Of a DNA stretch of 64,000 nucleotides, positions 1 through 9,291 are shown one piece after another. Position numbers and translations under genes: made by a program. The notes under the pieces were generated by a model. It was not told the origin of the DNA. It worked only from the letters and a program-made list of their open reading frames with translations, and did not search any database. Positions within the stretch are counted from its first letter, which is position 1. Every line of letters starts with the position of its first letter. This DNA comes from Pseudomonas putida (GTDB lineage Bacteria > Pseudomonadota > Gammaproteobacteria > Pseudomonadales > Pseudomonadaceae). The stretch is taken from positions 248,001 through 312,000 of the forward strand of contig NZ_JANHLC010000001.1 in the NCBI RefSeq assembly GCF_028682395.1. The letters are read 5' to 3'.

Positions 1-1875
1 GACCCGCTTCAAATCGGTGATATCGGAAAGATAGCCGTGCCACTGCACATCTCCGCCCGGAAGCCGCTCCGGCGTCGCTTCGCCACGCACCCAGCGCACG
101 CCGCGCGCGGGCAGGCACACGCGATATTCCTCGCGCCAGGGGCCAAGCCCCTCGGCAGAGTGACGGATCGATGCGAGCACCCGAGACAGGTCTTGCGGGT
201 GAATACGCTCGAACACCGGCTGGGCATCGTGCCGCAATATTTGCGGTTCGATTTCATAGATATCGCGCAGGCCTTCGCTGGTGTAGCTAAAGCAGGAACG
301 CCCATCGAGGCTAAGGCGGAACTGATAAATCCCACCCGGCACATGGGCGCTGAGTTTTTCCAACAGGCGATCACGAGCCGCCAGGGCTTCGTGCACGCGC
401 TTGCGCTCAGTGATATCGATGCACACCGCCAGATGCCCGGCGCATACCCCATCCTCATCCAGCATGGGCGTCACCAGCATGCTCACTGACAGGCAACTGC
501 CGTCGCGCCGCACCAACGTCCACTCCCGACCTTCGTGCCCATCGCCCTCCTTGATCTCGACCAGCATCGCCTGGGACAACGGTATCGGGGTCCCCTGCTG
601 ACGCCCCAGCACCTGGGCCCGCCGCTGCAGTTCTTCCGCCAGCAGCAGATCCTCGAGCCGCAATCGTCCCAGTACTTGCGGGCCGACATACCCCAGCATC
701 TGTTCGGCACCGGCATTGAATGTGGTGATGACCCCACGCAGATCGGTAGCGATAATCGCCACCTGTGTCGCCGCGTCGAGTACGCCGCGCCACTCTCGCT
801 CGCGCTGGCGCAACTGCGCGGTGCGCTGCTCGACCAGGCTCAACGCCCGGCGTCGCTGACTGACCAGCACATACAGCAGAATGCTGAGCAGCACGCTCAA
901 CAAGCCGCCCAGCAACCCGACCACATTGGCAAACGAGTGATTGGCAAGAAAGAACGCCTCGCTGGGACGCACATCCACTTCGTACTCATGGTCCGCCAGG
1001 CGCAACCGCCTGGTAGCCCTCAGCGAGCTCGGCGCGGCGGGACTGACTGAGTCGAACAGCACTTCGCGCGCGCCCTCGGTGGAAAGATCGAGAATCCGCA
1101 CCGCCAGATTGTCTTCCCCCGGCGCCGGCAAACCATCGGCCAGCAGTTGGCGCATGCTGATCGCCGCCGTGACATAGCCATAGGGTTGAGGCGAGGGAAC
1201 CTGCGCCGACGGGAGCCGCGAAACCGGCGCCACCAACAGAACACCCCGGGCATACGCCGGCTCGACCCCAACCAGGCTCATCGGCTGCGAAACAGCCATG
1301 TTGCCATTGCTGCGGGCGTGCTCCAGGGTCAAGCGACGCAAGGGCTGGGCCAGCAGATCGAAGCCCAGGGGTGAATCGAGCACGCTCAGGGTCTGGCTGT
1401 ACAGTAGCGGCACATACTCCGCGCGCGGCCCGGCCAACTGCAGCACACCATCGGCATCCAGTTCACGAATCGAAAAATTGACTAGGCCCTGTTCGCGCAC
1501 CTGCTGCTCGAAGGCCGCACGTTCGTTACCCGCAACGCGCGGGGCCCAGGCATACGCCTGAGTGCGCAATAGCAACGGTCCGGCAAAGCCATCGAATTCC
1601 TGGCGGGAGATTGAATCGGAGCTCACGAAGAAGCGGCGCAGGCTATCCAGGCGTTGCACCTGATCATCGAAGCGCTCTTCAATACGACTGAGTCGTTCGC
1701 CCACCAGCAGATCGAAACGCTGCTGCAACTGACGCTGATAGAGATGATCCAGCGCCAGCGCCAGCAAGGCGCTCAACAGCCCGCCCATGAGCAACGCCGA
1801 GACCGCAACGATCCAGGCCCACGCCCGCTCGCTGATCAAGTTCAACTGCTTCTGTTTGATGGCAGGCAACGGCAT
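1..1875 (-). CDS. CHASE/PAS membrane sensor protein, 3' end outside window
   Basis: The frame is open from an ATG at 1875 to base 1, giving 625 residues with no stop, so the C-terminus is missing. A membrane helix lies at about residues 19-43. It is followed by a periplasmic region of about 270 residues that resembles a CHASE sensor domain, then a second helix at about 315-340. A short coiled linker leads to two PAS domains, about 360-480 and 495-620, each closing in the usual PAC style (DITERK and DITDLK). This arrangement in Pseudomonas normally ends in GGDEF and/or EAL domains, or in a histidine kinase. The output domain therefore lies beyond the window and is not known here. The protein should be an inner-membrane sensor. 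The gene is followed at its 5' side by rlmKL on the same strand. Confidence 0.8.
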   Translation of the reverse strand, partial: MPLPAIKQKQLNLISERAWAWIVAVSALLMGGLLSALLALALDHLYQRQLQQRFDLLVGERLSRIEERFDDQVQRLDSLRRFFVSSDSISRQEFDGFAGPLLLRTQAYAWAPRVAGNERAAFEQQVREQGLVNFSIRELDADGVLQLAGPRAEYVPLLYSQTLSVLDSPLGFDLLAQPLRRLTLEHARSNGNMAVSQPMSLVGVEPAYARGVLLVAPVSRLPSAQVPSPQPYGYVTAAISMRQLLADGLPAPGEDNLAVRILDLSTEGAREVLFDSVSPAAPSSLRATRRLRLADHEYEVDVRPSEAFFLANHSFANVVGLLGGLLSVLLSILLYVLVSQRRRALSLVEQRTAQLRQREREWRGVLDAATQVAIIATDLRGVITTFNAGAEQMLGYVGPQVLGRLRLEDLLLAEELQRRAQVLGRQQGTPIPLSQAMLVEIKEGDGHEGREWTLVRRDGSCLSVSMLVTPMLDEDGVCAGHLAVCIDITERKRVHEALAARDRLLEKLSAHVPGGIYQFRLSLDGRSCFSYTSEGLRDIYEIEPQILRHDAQPVFERIHPQDLSRVLASIRHSAEGLGPWREEYRVCLPARGVRWVRGEATPERLPGGDVQWHGYLSDITDLKRV

Positions 1876-1961
1876 ACGCGCAACTCACAACGCCGGCGCA
1901 CCTGAGCGTCACCTAGGCTTTGACAGATTTATAGCCACTCGCCGCTTGTTTGACTAGCCGT

Positions 1962-1997
1962 AAAACGACACCGAAACCGGAAAAACCGGTCCCGGTG
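1962..1997 (-). terminator. Probable intrinsic terminator of rlmKL
   Basis: A two-part hairpin: inner arms 1976-1980 and 1986-1990, outer arms 1969-1973 and 1993-1997. Read on the minus strand it is followed closely by TTTTA. It lies just past the rlmKL stop codon. Confidence 0.5.
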
Positions 1998-2009
1998 CCT
2001 TGGCGGTTA

Positions 2010-4283
2010 TCAACGAGCCATTATTTTCCAGGCACGGTGGATCTTGCTGTTGCGAGCGAAGTCAGGATCGATGGTCTTGGCTGTGATTTCCTCCACCGCA
2101 TAACGCTCGCCCAGATGCTCGTCGAGCTGGAACTTGCGGAAGTTGTTGGAGAAATACACCACGCCGCCAGGAGCGAGACGCGCCATGGCCAGATCCAGCA
2201 ACTGCACATGGTCGCGCTGCACATCGAACACGCCTTCCATGCGCTTGGAGTTGGAGAACGTCGGCGGATCGATAAAGATCAGATCGAACTCATCGCGGCA
2301 GGTGTCCAGCCACGCCATGACATCGCCCTGCTCCAACCGGTTCCTGTCGGAGAAACCATTGAGCGAGAAGTTGCGCCGCGCCCAGTCGAGGTAGGTTTTC
2401 GACAGGTCGACGCTGGTGGTGCTGCGCGCGCCACCCTTGGCCGCGTGCACGCTGGCTGTCGCGGTATAACAGAACAGATTGAGGAAACGCTTGCCCTCGG
2501 CCTCTTTCTGGATGCGCATGCGCATTGGCCGATGGTCGAGGAACAGGCCCGTGTCCAGGTAATCTGTCAGGTTAACCAGCAACTTCACGCCGCCTTCGCT
2601 GACTTCGGTTAACTTGCCCTGGGCGCTCTGGCGCTCGTACTGCTTGGTGCCACTCTGGCGCTCACGGCGCTTGATGATGACACGACTCTTGTCGACATTC
2701 AGAGCCTGGGGAATCGCCGCCAGGGCATCGAACAGACGCGCCTGGGCCTTCTCCGGGTCAATGGACTTGGGCGCAGCGTACTCCTGGACGTGCACCCAAT
2801 CGTGATACAGGTCGATGGCCAGGGAGTACTCCGGCATATCGGCATCGTAGACGCGATAGCAATCGATCCCTTCGCGCTTGGCCCACTTGCCCAGTAGCTT
2901 GAGGTTTTTCTGCAGGCGATTGGCAAACATCTGTCCGCCTTCGCTCAAGCGAGCCTGTTCGACCACGGGCGCGGGTGCCGGCTTGATCGGATTGCCGTTC
3001 TTGTTGTACTTCTCGTACTTGCCAGGGGCGACCAGATCGGCCGGGGCAACGGCCTCGGCCTGTTCGCGCTCGACCTGACGCTGTTCGGGCGTGCGTCGCT
3101 CGCCAGTGACAAACTGATCCGGCTGCACCTTGATCAGGAGCAGTTTGCAGGGCAAGGCGCCGTTCCAGAAGGAATACTGCTTATGGCTGCGAATCCCCAT
3201 GCGCTTGCCCAGGTCCGGGGCGCCAGTGAATACCGCCGCCTCCCAGTTCAGACAAGCCTGGCGCAGACGTTCGCCAAGATTCTGATAGAGATACAGCAGG
3301 CTCGCCTCATCACCCAGTCGCTCGCCGTAGGGTGGGTTGCAGATCACCAGGCCTTTCTGGTTCTGGTCCGGGCGCGGCTCGAAAGTCCCGACTTCTCCCT
3401 GGTAGATCTTGACCCAGTGGCTCAGCCCAGCGCGCTCGATATTGTTACGCGCCGGCTGGATCAGCCGCGGATCGGCTTCGTAGCCGCGAATCCACAGCGG
3501 CGGCTGCGCCATGCCGATCTCGGCGCGCTGCGTCGCCTCGTCATGCAATTTTTTCCACAGCGCCGGGACATGGCCCAGCCAGGCATCGAAGCCCCAATGC
3601 TCGCGGTTGAGGTTGGGCGCCCTGTCGGCTGCGATCATCGCGCCTTCGACCAGGAAAGTACCCACACCGCACATCGGGTCGGTCAATGCGCCGCCTTCGG
3701 CGGCGATTCGCGGCCAGCCGGCACGAATCAGGATCGCTGCCGCCAGGTTTTCCTTCAGCGGCGCCGCACCTTGCTGCAGACGGTATCCGCGCTGGTGCAG
3801 GCTGTGCCCGGAGAGATCGAGGGACAGGATCGCTTCGCCGCGATCCAGGCGCAGGTGAATGCGCAGGTCCGGGCTGATCTTGTCGATGGATGGCCGCTCA
3901 CCGGCTGGAGTACGCAGCTTGTCAACAATCGCGTCCTTGACCTTCAAGGCGCCGAAGTGGGTGTTGTCGATCCCCGAACCGTGCCCGCTGAACTCCACCG
4001 CCAGCGTGCCATCCGGGACCATATGCTCCTGCCAGTCGACATCGAGGACACCGTGGTACAGGTCTTCAGCGTCTTTCATCGGGAAGCGCTTGAGGACCAA
4101 CAGCACGCGGTTGGCCAGGCGCGACCACAAGCACAGGCGATAGGCGGTCTCCATATCGGCCGTGCCGCGAATAGCCGAGGTGTGCTCGCGCGCGTCTTCA
4201 AGGCCAAGCCCAACGGCTTCCTCGATGAGTAGGCCTTCGAGACCCTTGGGGCAGGTGAGGAAGAGTTCGTAACGATCCGACAT
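2010..4283 (-). CDS. rlmL: Bifunctional 23S rRNA methyltransferase RlmKL (m2G2445 and m7G2069)
   Basis: A 757-residue fusion of two SAM-dependent RNA methyltransferases, the normal length for the gammaproteobacterial RlmKL. The N-terminal part has a THUMP RNA-binding region (about residues 45-155) and an RlmL-type N6/N2 methylase with the NPPYGERLG motif near residue 316. The C-terminal part is the RlmK-type domain with DPPTFSNSKRM near residue 672. By family knowledge the two halves modify G2445 and G2069 of 23S rRNA during assembly of the large subunit. The ATG at 4283 is the only sensible start. The gene appears monocistronic, with a hairpin after its stop and a 544-base gene-free stretch upstream. 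Confidence 0.95.
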   Translation of the reverse strand: MSDRYELFLTCPKGLEGLLIEEAVGLGLEDAREHTSAIRGTADMETAYRLCLWSRLANRVLLVLKRFPMKDAEDLYHGVLDVDWQEHMVPDGTLAVEFSGHGSGIDNTHFGALKVKDAIVDKLRTPAGERPSIDKISPDLRIHLRLDRGEAILSLDLSGHSLHQRGYRLQQGAAPLKENLAAAILIRAGWPRIAAEGGALTDPMCGVGTFLVEGAMIAADRAPNLNREHWGFDAWLGHVPALWKKLHDEATQRAEIGMAQPPLWIRGYEADPRLIQPARNNIERAGLSHWVKIYQGEVGTFEPRPDQNQKGLVICNPPYGERLGDEASLLYLYQNLGERLRQACLNWEAAVFTGAPDLGKRMGIRSHKQYSFWNGALPCKLLLIKVQPDQFVTGERRTPEQRQVEREQAEAVAPADLVAPGKYEKYNKNGNPIKPAPAPVVEQARLSEGGQMFANRLQKNLKLLGKWAKREGIDCYRVYDADMPEYSLAIDLYHDWVHVQEYAAPKSIDPEKAQARLFDALAAIPQALNVDKSRVIIKRRERQSGTKQYERQSAQGKLTEVSEGGVKLLVNLTDYLDTGLFLDHRPMRMRIQKEAEGKRFLNLFCYTATASVHAAKGGARSTTSVDLSKTYLDWARRNFSLNGFSDRNRLEQGDVMAWLDTCRDEFDLIFIDPPTFSNSKRMEGVFDVQRDHVQLLDLAMARLAPGGVVYFSNNFRKFQLDEHLGERYAVEEITAKTIDPDFARNSKIHRAWKIMAR

Positions 4284-4827
4284 GGGAATTCCAAGGCTTT
4301 GAAGCCATCAGTGAAGGGGCAACGCATTGCCCGTTCGGTTTCGATCGAGCGCTTTTCTTGAAGAGCGCCCGTGCGGCACGAATCTGTGCCCTTCCACCTC
4401 GCGAAATACCCTCCGACCCATAGGTCGAATGAAATTAGACGCAAGGCAGTTAAAAAGAGTTGCTACAAAATGTCTCACGCAGACCCTTCGTCGAATAATA
4501 CCCGAGCGCAACAGGTCGGTATTCGCGAGCGAGAATTAACCTCATTTTCCCGCCAAAACCTGATCATAGCTGGCTTTGCCGCTAACACCCGGCCATGGGA
4601 GCCAATCACCTTATGGCCTTAGCACCATTATCGTTACGTCCTTATGACAAAACGATCATTCCCTCTCCACGGCGCATTGGTTAGAACTCAACACAGGTTG
4701 CAGCCGCAATGGCCGCAACAGCAAGCTCGCGACGCCGGCAGCGAGCACCAACGGCAGATACATTCTGCCCGGCCTTTCCAGAGGCCGACAGGACATAACT
4801 ACAGTCAACCAGTGAGGGCAACACCCT
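4284..4827. other. Gene-free region between rlmKL and rmf
   Basis: These 544 bases separate two divergent genes and must hold both promoters. The few short open frames have no ribosome binding site, no recognisable protein and no codon bias. Base composition becomes AT-richer around 4430-4580. I see no RNA gene or clear palindrome. The right part is probably the rmf promoter and leader. Confidence 0.6.
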
Positions 4828-5043
4828 ATGAGAAGACTTAAGCGTGATCCGTTGGAAAGAGCATTTTTACGCGGATATCAATACGGCGTTCATGGCAAAT
4901 CCCGTGAGCTTTGCCCCTTTACTCTACCGTCAGTGCGCCAAGCCTGGATTAACGGCTGGCGAGAAGGACGCGGCGACAACTGGGACGGTATGACCGGCAC
5001 TGCGGGCATCCACAGACTCAACGAACTTCACGCGGTCGGCTGA
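4828..5043 (+). CDS. rmf: Ribosome modulation factor (100S ribosome hibernation)
   Basis: A 71-residue basic protein beginning MRRLKRDPLERAFLRGYQYG, with the RMF-typical central RQAWINGWREGRGDNWDG block. RMF binds the 30S subunit near the anti-Shine-Dalgarno region and pairs 70S ribosomes into inactive 100S dimers in stationary phase. The length is slightly greater than the 55 residues of E. coli RMF, as is usual in Pseudomonas. A GAGGG sequence lies about nine bases before the ATG. A strong intrinsic terminator follows. The long upstream region fits the growth-phase control known for rmf, but I cannot point to a specific operator. Confidence 0.95.
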   Translation: MRRLKRDPLERAFLRGYQYGVHGKSRELCPFTLPSVRQAWINGWREGRGDNWDGMTGTAGIHRLNELHAVG

Positions 5044-5123
5044 TCAGGGCACATACCGACACTACAATTTGAATCAGTAAACCTTCACCACGCACGCCTC
5101 ATCCAGGCGGCGGGCTGCGGCCC

Positions 5124-5149
5124 AAGGGCTCCTTCGAGGAGCCCTTTTT
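5124..5149 (+). terminator. Intrinsic terminator of rmf
   Basis: A 10-bp perfect stem (5124-5133 with 5137-5146), a TCG loop and a run of T. It lies between the convergent rmf and pyrD genes. Confidence 0.9.
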
Positions 5150-5165
5150 AATGGGGGCCAATCAA

Positions 5166-6191
5166 TCAGGAGCGCGGCAAAGCCGCGATCGCATCCACCG
5201 ACTCGCGAATCAACGCCGGGCCTTTATAGATAAAGCCGGAATACAATTGGACCAGGCTCGCACCTGCGGCCATTTTCTCCGCCGCGTAGCGCCCCTCGGT
5301 GATGCCGCCAGCGGCGATGATCGGCAAGCGCCCCGCCAGCTCAGCCGCGAGTACTTTCACGGTATGCGTGCTTTTGTCGCGCACTGGCGCACCGGAGAGA
5401 CCACCCGCCTCGTCGCCATGCTCCAACCCCTCCACGCCGACACGACTCAGGGTCGTATTGGTCGCGATCACGGCATCCATACCCGACTCGACCAGCGCGC
5501 GCGCGACCTCCACAGTCTCCTCATCGCTCATGTCCGGGGCAATCTTGATTGCCAGTGGCACGCGCTTGCCGTGCTGCTGCGCAAGGTCTTCCTGGCGCTG
5601 GCGCAGGGCCTCGAGCAGTTGCTTGAGTGAGTCACCAAATTGCAGGCTGCGCAGCCCGGGCGTGTTCGGCGAGCTGACGTTGACCGTTACATAGCTGGCG
5701 TGGGCATACACCTTGTCCAGACAGATCAGGTAGTCATCGACCGCACGTTCTACCGGGGTATCGAAGTTCTTGCCGATATTGATGCCTAGAACGCCCTTGT
5801 AGCTCGACGCCTTGACGCGTGCCAGCAGATTGTCCACACCCAGGTTATTGAAGCCCATGCGATTGATGATCGCCTCGGCTTCAGGCAAGCGGAAGATCCG
5901 TGGCTTGGGATTACCCGGCTGAGGCCGTGGCGTTACCGTACCGATTTCGATAAAGCCGAAACCCAGCTGGGAAAAACCATCGATGGCCGCACCGTTCTTG
6001 TCCAAACCGGCAGCCAAGCCGACCGGATTGGGAAAATCCAGGCCCATGACATTGACTGGCAATTGCGCCGGCGCCTTGCACAACAGACCGTTGAGCCCCA
6101 AACGGCCGCCAGCACCGATCAGGTCAAGCGACAGATCGTGGGAGGTTTCCGGGGAGAGTTTGAACAACAGCTGGCGGGCCAGGTTATACAT
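5166..6191 (-). CDS. pyrD: Dihydroorotate dehydrogenase (quinone), class 2
   Basis: A 341-residue flavoprotein that oxidises dihydroorotate to orotate in pyrimidine synthesis and passes electrons to ubiquinone at the inner membrane. The N-terminal helical segment typical of the membrane-bound class 2 enzymes is present ([20 protein letters not shown]). The catalytic serine lies in [14 protein letters not shown], and the FMN-binding region includes AAGGITEG and [10 protein letters not shown]. The frame extends upstream to a TTG at 6218. The ATG at 6191 gives the family N-terminus and has GAGG upstream, so it was chosen. The gene lies downstream of oprF on the same strand, after the oprF terminator. 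Confidence 0.95.
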   Translation of the reverse strand: MYNLARQLLFKLSPETSHDLSLDLIGAGGRLGLNGLLCKAPAQLPVNVMGLDFPNPVGLAAGLDKNGAAIDGFSQLGFGFIEIGTVTPRPQPGNPKPRIFRLPEAEAIINRMGFNNLGVDNLLARVKASSYKGVLGINIGKNFDTPVERAVDDYLICLDKVYAHASYVTVNVSSPNTPGLRSLQFGDSLKQLLEALRQRQEDLAQQHGKRVPLAIKIAPDMSDEETVEVARALVESGMDAVIATNTTLSRVGVEGLEHGDEAGGLSGAPVRDKSTHTVKVLAAELAGRLPIIAAGGITEGRYAAEKMAAGASLVQLYSGFIYKGPALIRESVDAIAALPRS

Positions 6192-6286
6192 GGGCGAATT
6201 GGCCTCGGGTGGCGGCAAAATAGGTGGCGATTATAGCCGGGGCAATGCCACGCAAGCGAGGCACACCGCAAAAATCGCAGGCAAAG

Positions 6287-6312
6287 AAAAGCCCGACATA
6301 AGCCGGGCTTTT
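6287..6312 (-). terminator. Intrinsic terminator of oprF
   Basis: Perfect 9-bp arms 6287-6295 and 6304-6312 with T-rich flanks on both strands. It sits just past the oprF stop and would also limit readthrough into pyrD. Confidence 0.85.
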
Positions 6313-6328
6313 CCGAGCGCTTAGCTAA

Positions 6329-7363
6329 TTACTTAGCTTGAGCTTCAACCGACGCTTCTACGCGACGGTTGATGGCACGGCCAGCTTCAGTTGCGTTGTC
6401 AGCAACTGGGCGGGATTCGCCGTAACCAACCGAGTTAACGCGGCCAGCGCCAACGCCGTACTGGTTGACCAGAACTTGTTTAACGGCGTTTGCACGACGC
6501 TCGGACAGCTTCTGGTTGTAGGCATCAGGACCGACGTTGTCAGTGTGACCTTCAACGGTGGTGCTGGTTTGTGGGTACTGCTTCATGAAGTCAGCGAGGT
6601 TCTTGATGTCGCCGTAGCTGTTAGGCTTAACAACCGACTTGTCGAAGTCGAACTTAACGTCCAGCTCAACACGAACCACTTCAGCAACTGCTGGGCAGCC
6701 ATCAGCATCAACGGTCACGTTGGCTGGGGTGTCCGGGCACTTGTCGACGTTGTCGCACACGCCATCGTTGTCGCTGTCGGAGCACACTTCAGCCGGAGCT
6801 GGAACAGGTGCTGCAGCTGGCTTGGAGCCGCCACCGAAGTTAACGCCGATACCGACGCTTGGCGCCCACTCGGTGTCGCCTTTGTCGATGTTGTATTGCG
6901 CTTCAACACCGGCACGAGCGTAGAAGTTGTCGGTGAAGTACAGCTTGGCACCACCGCCCAGGTTGGCGAAGGTGGAGCGGTCACGACCGCCGTTGCCGTT
7001 CTGACCGATGCTCTGATCGGAGAAACCAGCCGAGACGTATGGACGCAGCATGTCGCCCGGGTTGTTGAAGTGGTACAGAGCGTCCAGAGCGGTGTTCGCG
7101 CCCTTGATGTTGCGGCCGTCATTGCTACGAACGTTGTGAACTTCGTCGTAGGCCAGACGCAGCTCTACGTCGTCGGTCAGGAAGTAGCCCAGAGAGCCGC
7201 CGAACAGGTTGCCGTTGTTTTTGAAGTCGCGGGCGCTGTCGAACATTTCTTTCTTGGCGAAGCCTTCGATTTCGACCGCGCCTTGGCCTTGTGCCAGAGC
7301 GCCGAACGAAGCTGCGGCTACAAGAGTAGAAATGGCCAAGCCCAAGGTGTTTTTCAATTTCAT
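6329..7363 (-). CDS. oprF: Major outer membrane porin OprF (OmpA family)
   Basis: A 344-residue OmpA-type protein. Residues 1-24 are a signal peptide ending near ALAQG. A beta-barrel of about 150 residues follows, then a proline/alanine linker and a cysteine-bearing calcium-type repeat (CSDSDNDGVCDNVDKC). The C-terminal peptidoglycan-binding domain carries VEGHTDNVG and SERRANAVKQ. By family knowledge OprF is a slow general porin that ties the outer membrane to peptidoglycan and affects cell shape and adhesion. Codon use is strongly biased, as expected for a very abundant protein. The gene follows sigX, whose product is known in P. aeruginosa to drive part of its transcription. A GGGGA ribosome binding site precedes the ATG at 7363. 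Confidence 0.97.
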   Translation of the reverse strand: MKLKNTLGLAISTLVAAASFGALAQGQGAVEIEGFAKKEMFDSARDFKNNGNLFGGSLGYFLTDDVELRLAYDEVHNVRSNDGRNIKGANTALDALYHFNNPGDMLRPYVSAGFSDQSIGQNGNGGRDRSTFANLGGGAKLYFTDNFYARAGVEAQYNIDKGDTEWAPSVGIGVNFGGGSKPAAAPVPAPAEVCSDSDNDGVCDNVDKCPDTPANVTVDADGCPAVAEVVRVELDVKFDFDKSVVKPNSYGDIKNLADFMKQYPQTSTTVEGHTDNVGPDAYNQKLSERRANAVKQVLVNQYGVGAGRVNSVGYGESRPVADNATEAGRAINRRVEASVEAQAK

Positions 7364-7470
7364 CCGTTAAATCCCCATCTGGTGATTGTGAAGCAGTCCC
7401 GCATACCGGGGGACAACTCGGCGGCAAGTCTAACAGAACCTGCCTGCACGTAAGAGATATTTGCGCCGAA

Positions 7471-8061
7471 CTAAGTTTCAGCAATGCCTGCAAATTTCTC
7501 ACGCAATTTATCAAGAGCACGCTTGTATCGCATCTTCGTCGCACTCAAACCCATGTGCATTATGTCCGCAATCTCCTGAAATTCCAGTTCCGCAACAAAG
7601 CGTAGCACCAAAATTTCACGATCAATCGGATTAACATAAACCAACCAGCGGTCAAGTCCGCTCTTCTCCTCGGGCTTTGGCGCCTTCTCTTCAGACGCTT
7701 CCTCAAGTGGATCGAGACTCAACGCATCCATCAGGCGGCGCTTTCGCCGCTCTTTTCGGTACTGTGTAATGCACTCGTTATAAGTGATGCTATATAGCCA
7801 TGTTTTGAACTTCGACTTACCCTCGAAGTTCTTCAGGCCGTAGAGCACCTTGAGCATCACTTCCTGACAGACATCATCGGCATCGCGTTCGTTCCCTAAA
7901 TAACGAGAACAAACGTTAAACAAGGTTCGTTGATAGCGGCGCATCAACTCTTCATACGCGCGCGTCACGTGAAACAGCTCCACATGCGAGCGCGCCACCA
8001 ACTCCTCATCGGAGAGCTCGCGCGGGTCGTAACGCATGGACAGCGATTGGGTCTTATTCAA
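7471..8061 (-). CDS. sigX: ECF sigma factor SigX
   Basis: A 196-residue ECF sigma factor. Region 2 includes DADDVCQEVMLKVLYGLKNF and KFKTWLYSITYN. A charged linker rich in E and K follows, and region 4 ends in EIADIMHMGLSATKMRYKR. No adjacent gene looks like a classical anti-sigma factor. In P. aeruginosa SigX responds to membrane and osmotic stress and controls fatty-acid and envelope genes, and it sits directly upstream of oprF as here. The start is uncertain: the TTG at 8061 gives the usual 196 residues, an in-frame ATG at 8037 would remove eight, and neither has a clear ribosome binding site. Upstream neighbours cmpX and crfX are probably co-transcribed. Confidence 0.95.
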   Translation of the reverse strand: MNKTQSLSMRYDPRELSDEELVARSHVELFHVTRAYEELMRRYQRTLFNVCSRYLGNERDADDVCQEVMLKVLYGLKNFEGKSKFKTWLYSITYNECITQYRKERRKRRLMDALSLDPLEEASEEKAPKPEEKSGLDRWLVYVNPIDREILVLRFVAELEFQEIADIMHMGLSATKMRYKRALDKLREKFAGIAET

Positions 8062-8152
8062 AACGAGTCAGGCCGACAGTCAGGTCAATGTCCGCCGCAG
8101 CCGAGAAACTCAGGCTTTTTTGCGGCGGCGTACATTAGCAGGGTTTGCCGGA

Positions 8153-8977
8153 TTAGCGGCTACTCACATGCTGCTCCAGCAGGATCCGATTGGAGAGGGA
8201 AATCAGCTCACCCTCCTCGGTCAACAACGTGGTTTTAACCGTGCCAATCTCTTCTATCTGGCCTTCGACCTCGCCAACCCGCACTTCTTGTCCAACCTGG
8301 TACAACTCGCGCACATAGATTCCCGCCAGGATCTGCCCGGCAATTTCCCGACTACCCAGCCCCATTGCCAAGGCAACGGCCAGACCAACGGTAATCAAAA
8401 CAATGACGATGACATGGTTCAGCAGATCGGTTTTGACTTCCAGCTGACTGATCGCGACCGAGATACTGATGATAATGACCAGCCCCTGAGCAATCCGCCC
8501 CAGCCCACTAGCGTAGTCCAGCCCTACGCCTTCTGCTGCGCCACGCACCAGGCCATTGACCAACTGGGCCAGCAAAACCCCCACCAGCAGGACCAGCGCC
8601 GCGCCGAATACTTTCGGCAGGTAGAGCGCCAGCATGTCCAGGGTCGCGGAAACGCGCTCAAGCCCCAGGGACTCAGCTGCCGAGACCAGGAAAATCAACA
8701 GGATGAACCAATAGACGATCTTGCCGATCAAGGTCGAGATCGGCACCTGGATCCCGGCACGCCCCAACAGCTTCGTCAGGCCGGTCCCGCCCATCAGGCG
8801 ATCAAGACCCAGTTTGGCCAGCAACTTGGACAGCAGCGTGTCGAGTAGCTTGGCGACCACAAAGCCGAGCAAGACAACGACCAGAGCCCCGAACAGATTG
8901 GGGATAAAATTAGCCACTTTGGTCCACAGGGCAGTCATCGCTGCCACGAGACTCTGAGTCCAGAGATCAATTCCCAT
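8153..8977 (-). CDS. cmpX: CmpX, small mechanosensitive-channel-type membrane protein
   Basis: A 274-residue inner-membrane protein with repeated hydrophobic segments (for example LFGALVVVLLGFVVAKLLDT and a VIVIVLITVGLAVALAMGLG region). The C-terminus resembles an MscS-like beta domain (VGQEVRVGEVEGQIEEIGT). It belongs to the conserved CmpX family encoded next to sigX and oprF in Pseudomonas. In P. aeruginosa it has been linked to membrane homeostasis and to SigX activity. The frame also allows a TTG start at 8983 that overlaps the crfX stop. The ATG at 8977 is better spaced from the AAGG upstream. Confidence 0.88.
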   Translation of the reverse strand: MGIDLWTQSLVAAMTALWTKVANFIPNLFGALVVVLLGFVVAKLLDTLLSKLLAKLGLDRLMGGTGLTKLLGRAGIQVPISTLIGKIVYWFILLIFLVSAAESLGLERVSATLDMLALYLPKVFGAALVLLVGVLLAQLVNGLVRGAAEGVGLDYASGLGRIAQGLVIIISISVAISQLEVKTDLLNHVIVIVLITVGLAVALAMGLGSREIAGQILAGIYVRELYQVGQEVRVGEVEGQIEEIGTVKTTLLTEEGELISLSNRILLEQHVSSR

Positions 8978-8979
8978 AT

Positions 8980-9225
8980 TCAATCAGCCTTATCAGCAGT
9001 GCGAGCAGTAGTTTTACGACGCGAAACCGGCGCCACATGGGCCGAACCATTGTTCAGGGCAATCATCATTGCCTGCAGCCAGCGCCCCAGCAAACCAAAT
9101 AGATCACCGGCCCCGACCTGGCGATTGGCCGTTTTCAGGACTCGCCCGAGGCACGCATCATCATCACGGCAGGACGGCGACGCTTTAAGCATGTCCCGCA
9201 GGGACTGTTCGAACGGATCGTGCAT
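8980..9225 (-). CDS. crfX: CrfX, small conserved protein of the sigX-oprF cluster
   Basis: An 81-residue soluble protein, beginning MHDPFEQSLRDMLKASPSC and ending in a basic tail (SRRKTTARTADKAD). It matches by position and character the CrfX protein found only in Pseudomonas between cmaX and cmpX. Its molecular function is not established. The start at 9225 has a good AGAGGTG ribosome binding site; a longer in-frame start exists at 9270 but lacks one. The stop codon lies two bases before the cmpX ATG, so the two genes are translationally linked. Confidence 0.8.
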   Translation of the reverse strand: MHDPFEQSLRDMLKASPSCRDDDACLGRVLKTANRQVGAGDLFGLLGRWLQAMMIALNNGSAHVAPVSRRKTTARTADKAD

Positions 9226-9291
9226 ATCGCACCTCTCGGGATGTCTGTGAAAGACGCGATCAAAAATCACCGGGTCACATGGCCCAGGGAA

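Noticed and set aside
1918..1936. TTGACA followed by TATAG on the plus strand
   Set aside because: The spacing is too short, and it would fire antisense into rlmKL with no gene to serve.
3183..4232. A 349-codon plus-strand open frame
   Set aside because: It is a shadow of rlmKL on the opposite strand.
6338..7453. A 371-codon plus-strand open frame
   Set aside because: It is opposite oprF, a highly expressed gene with strong codon bias that leaves antisense frames open.
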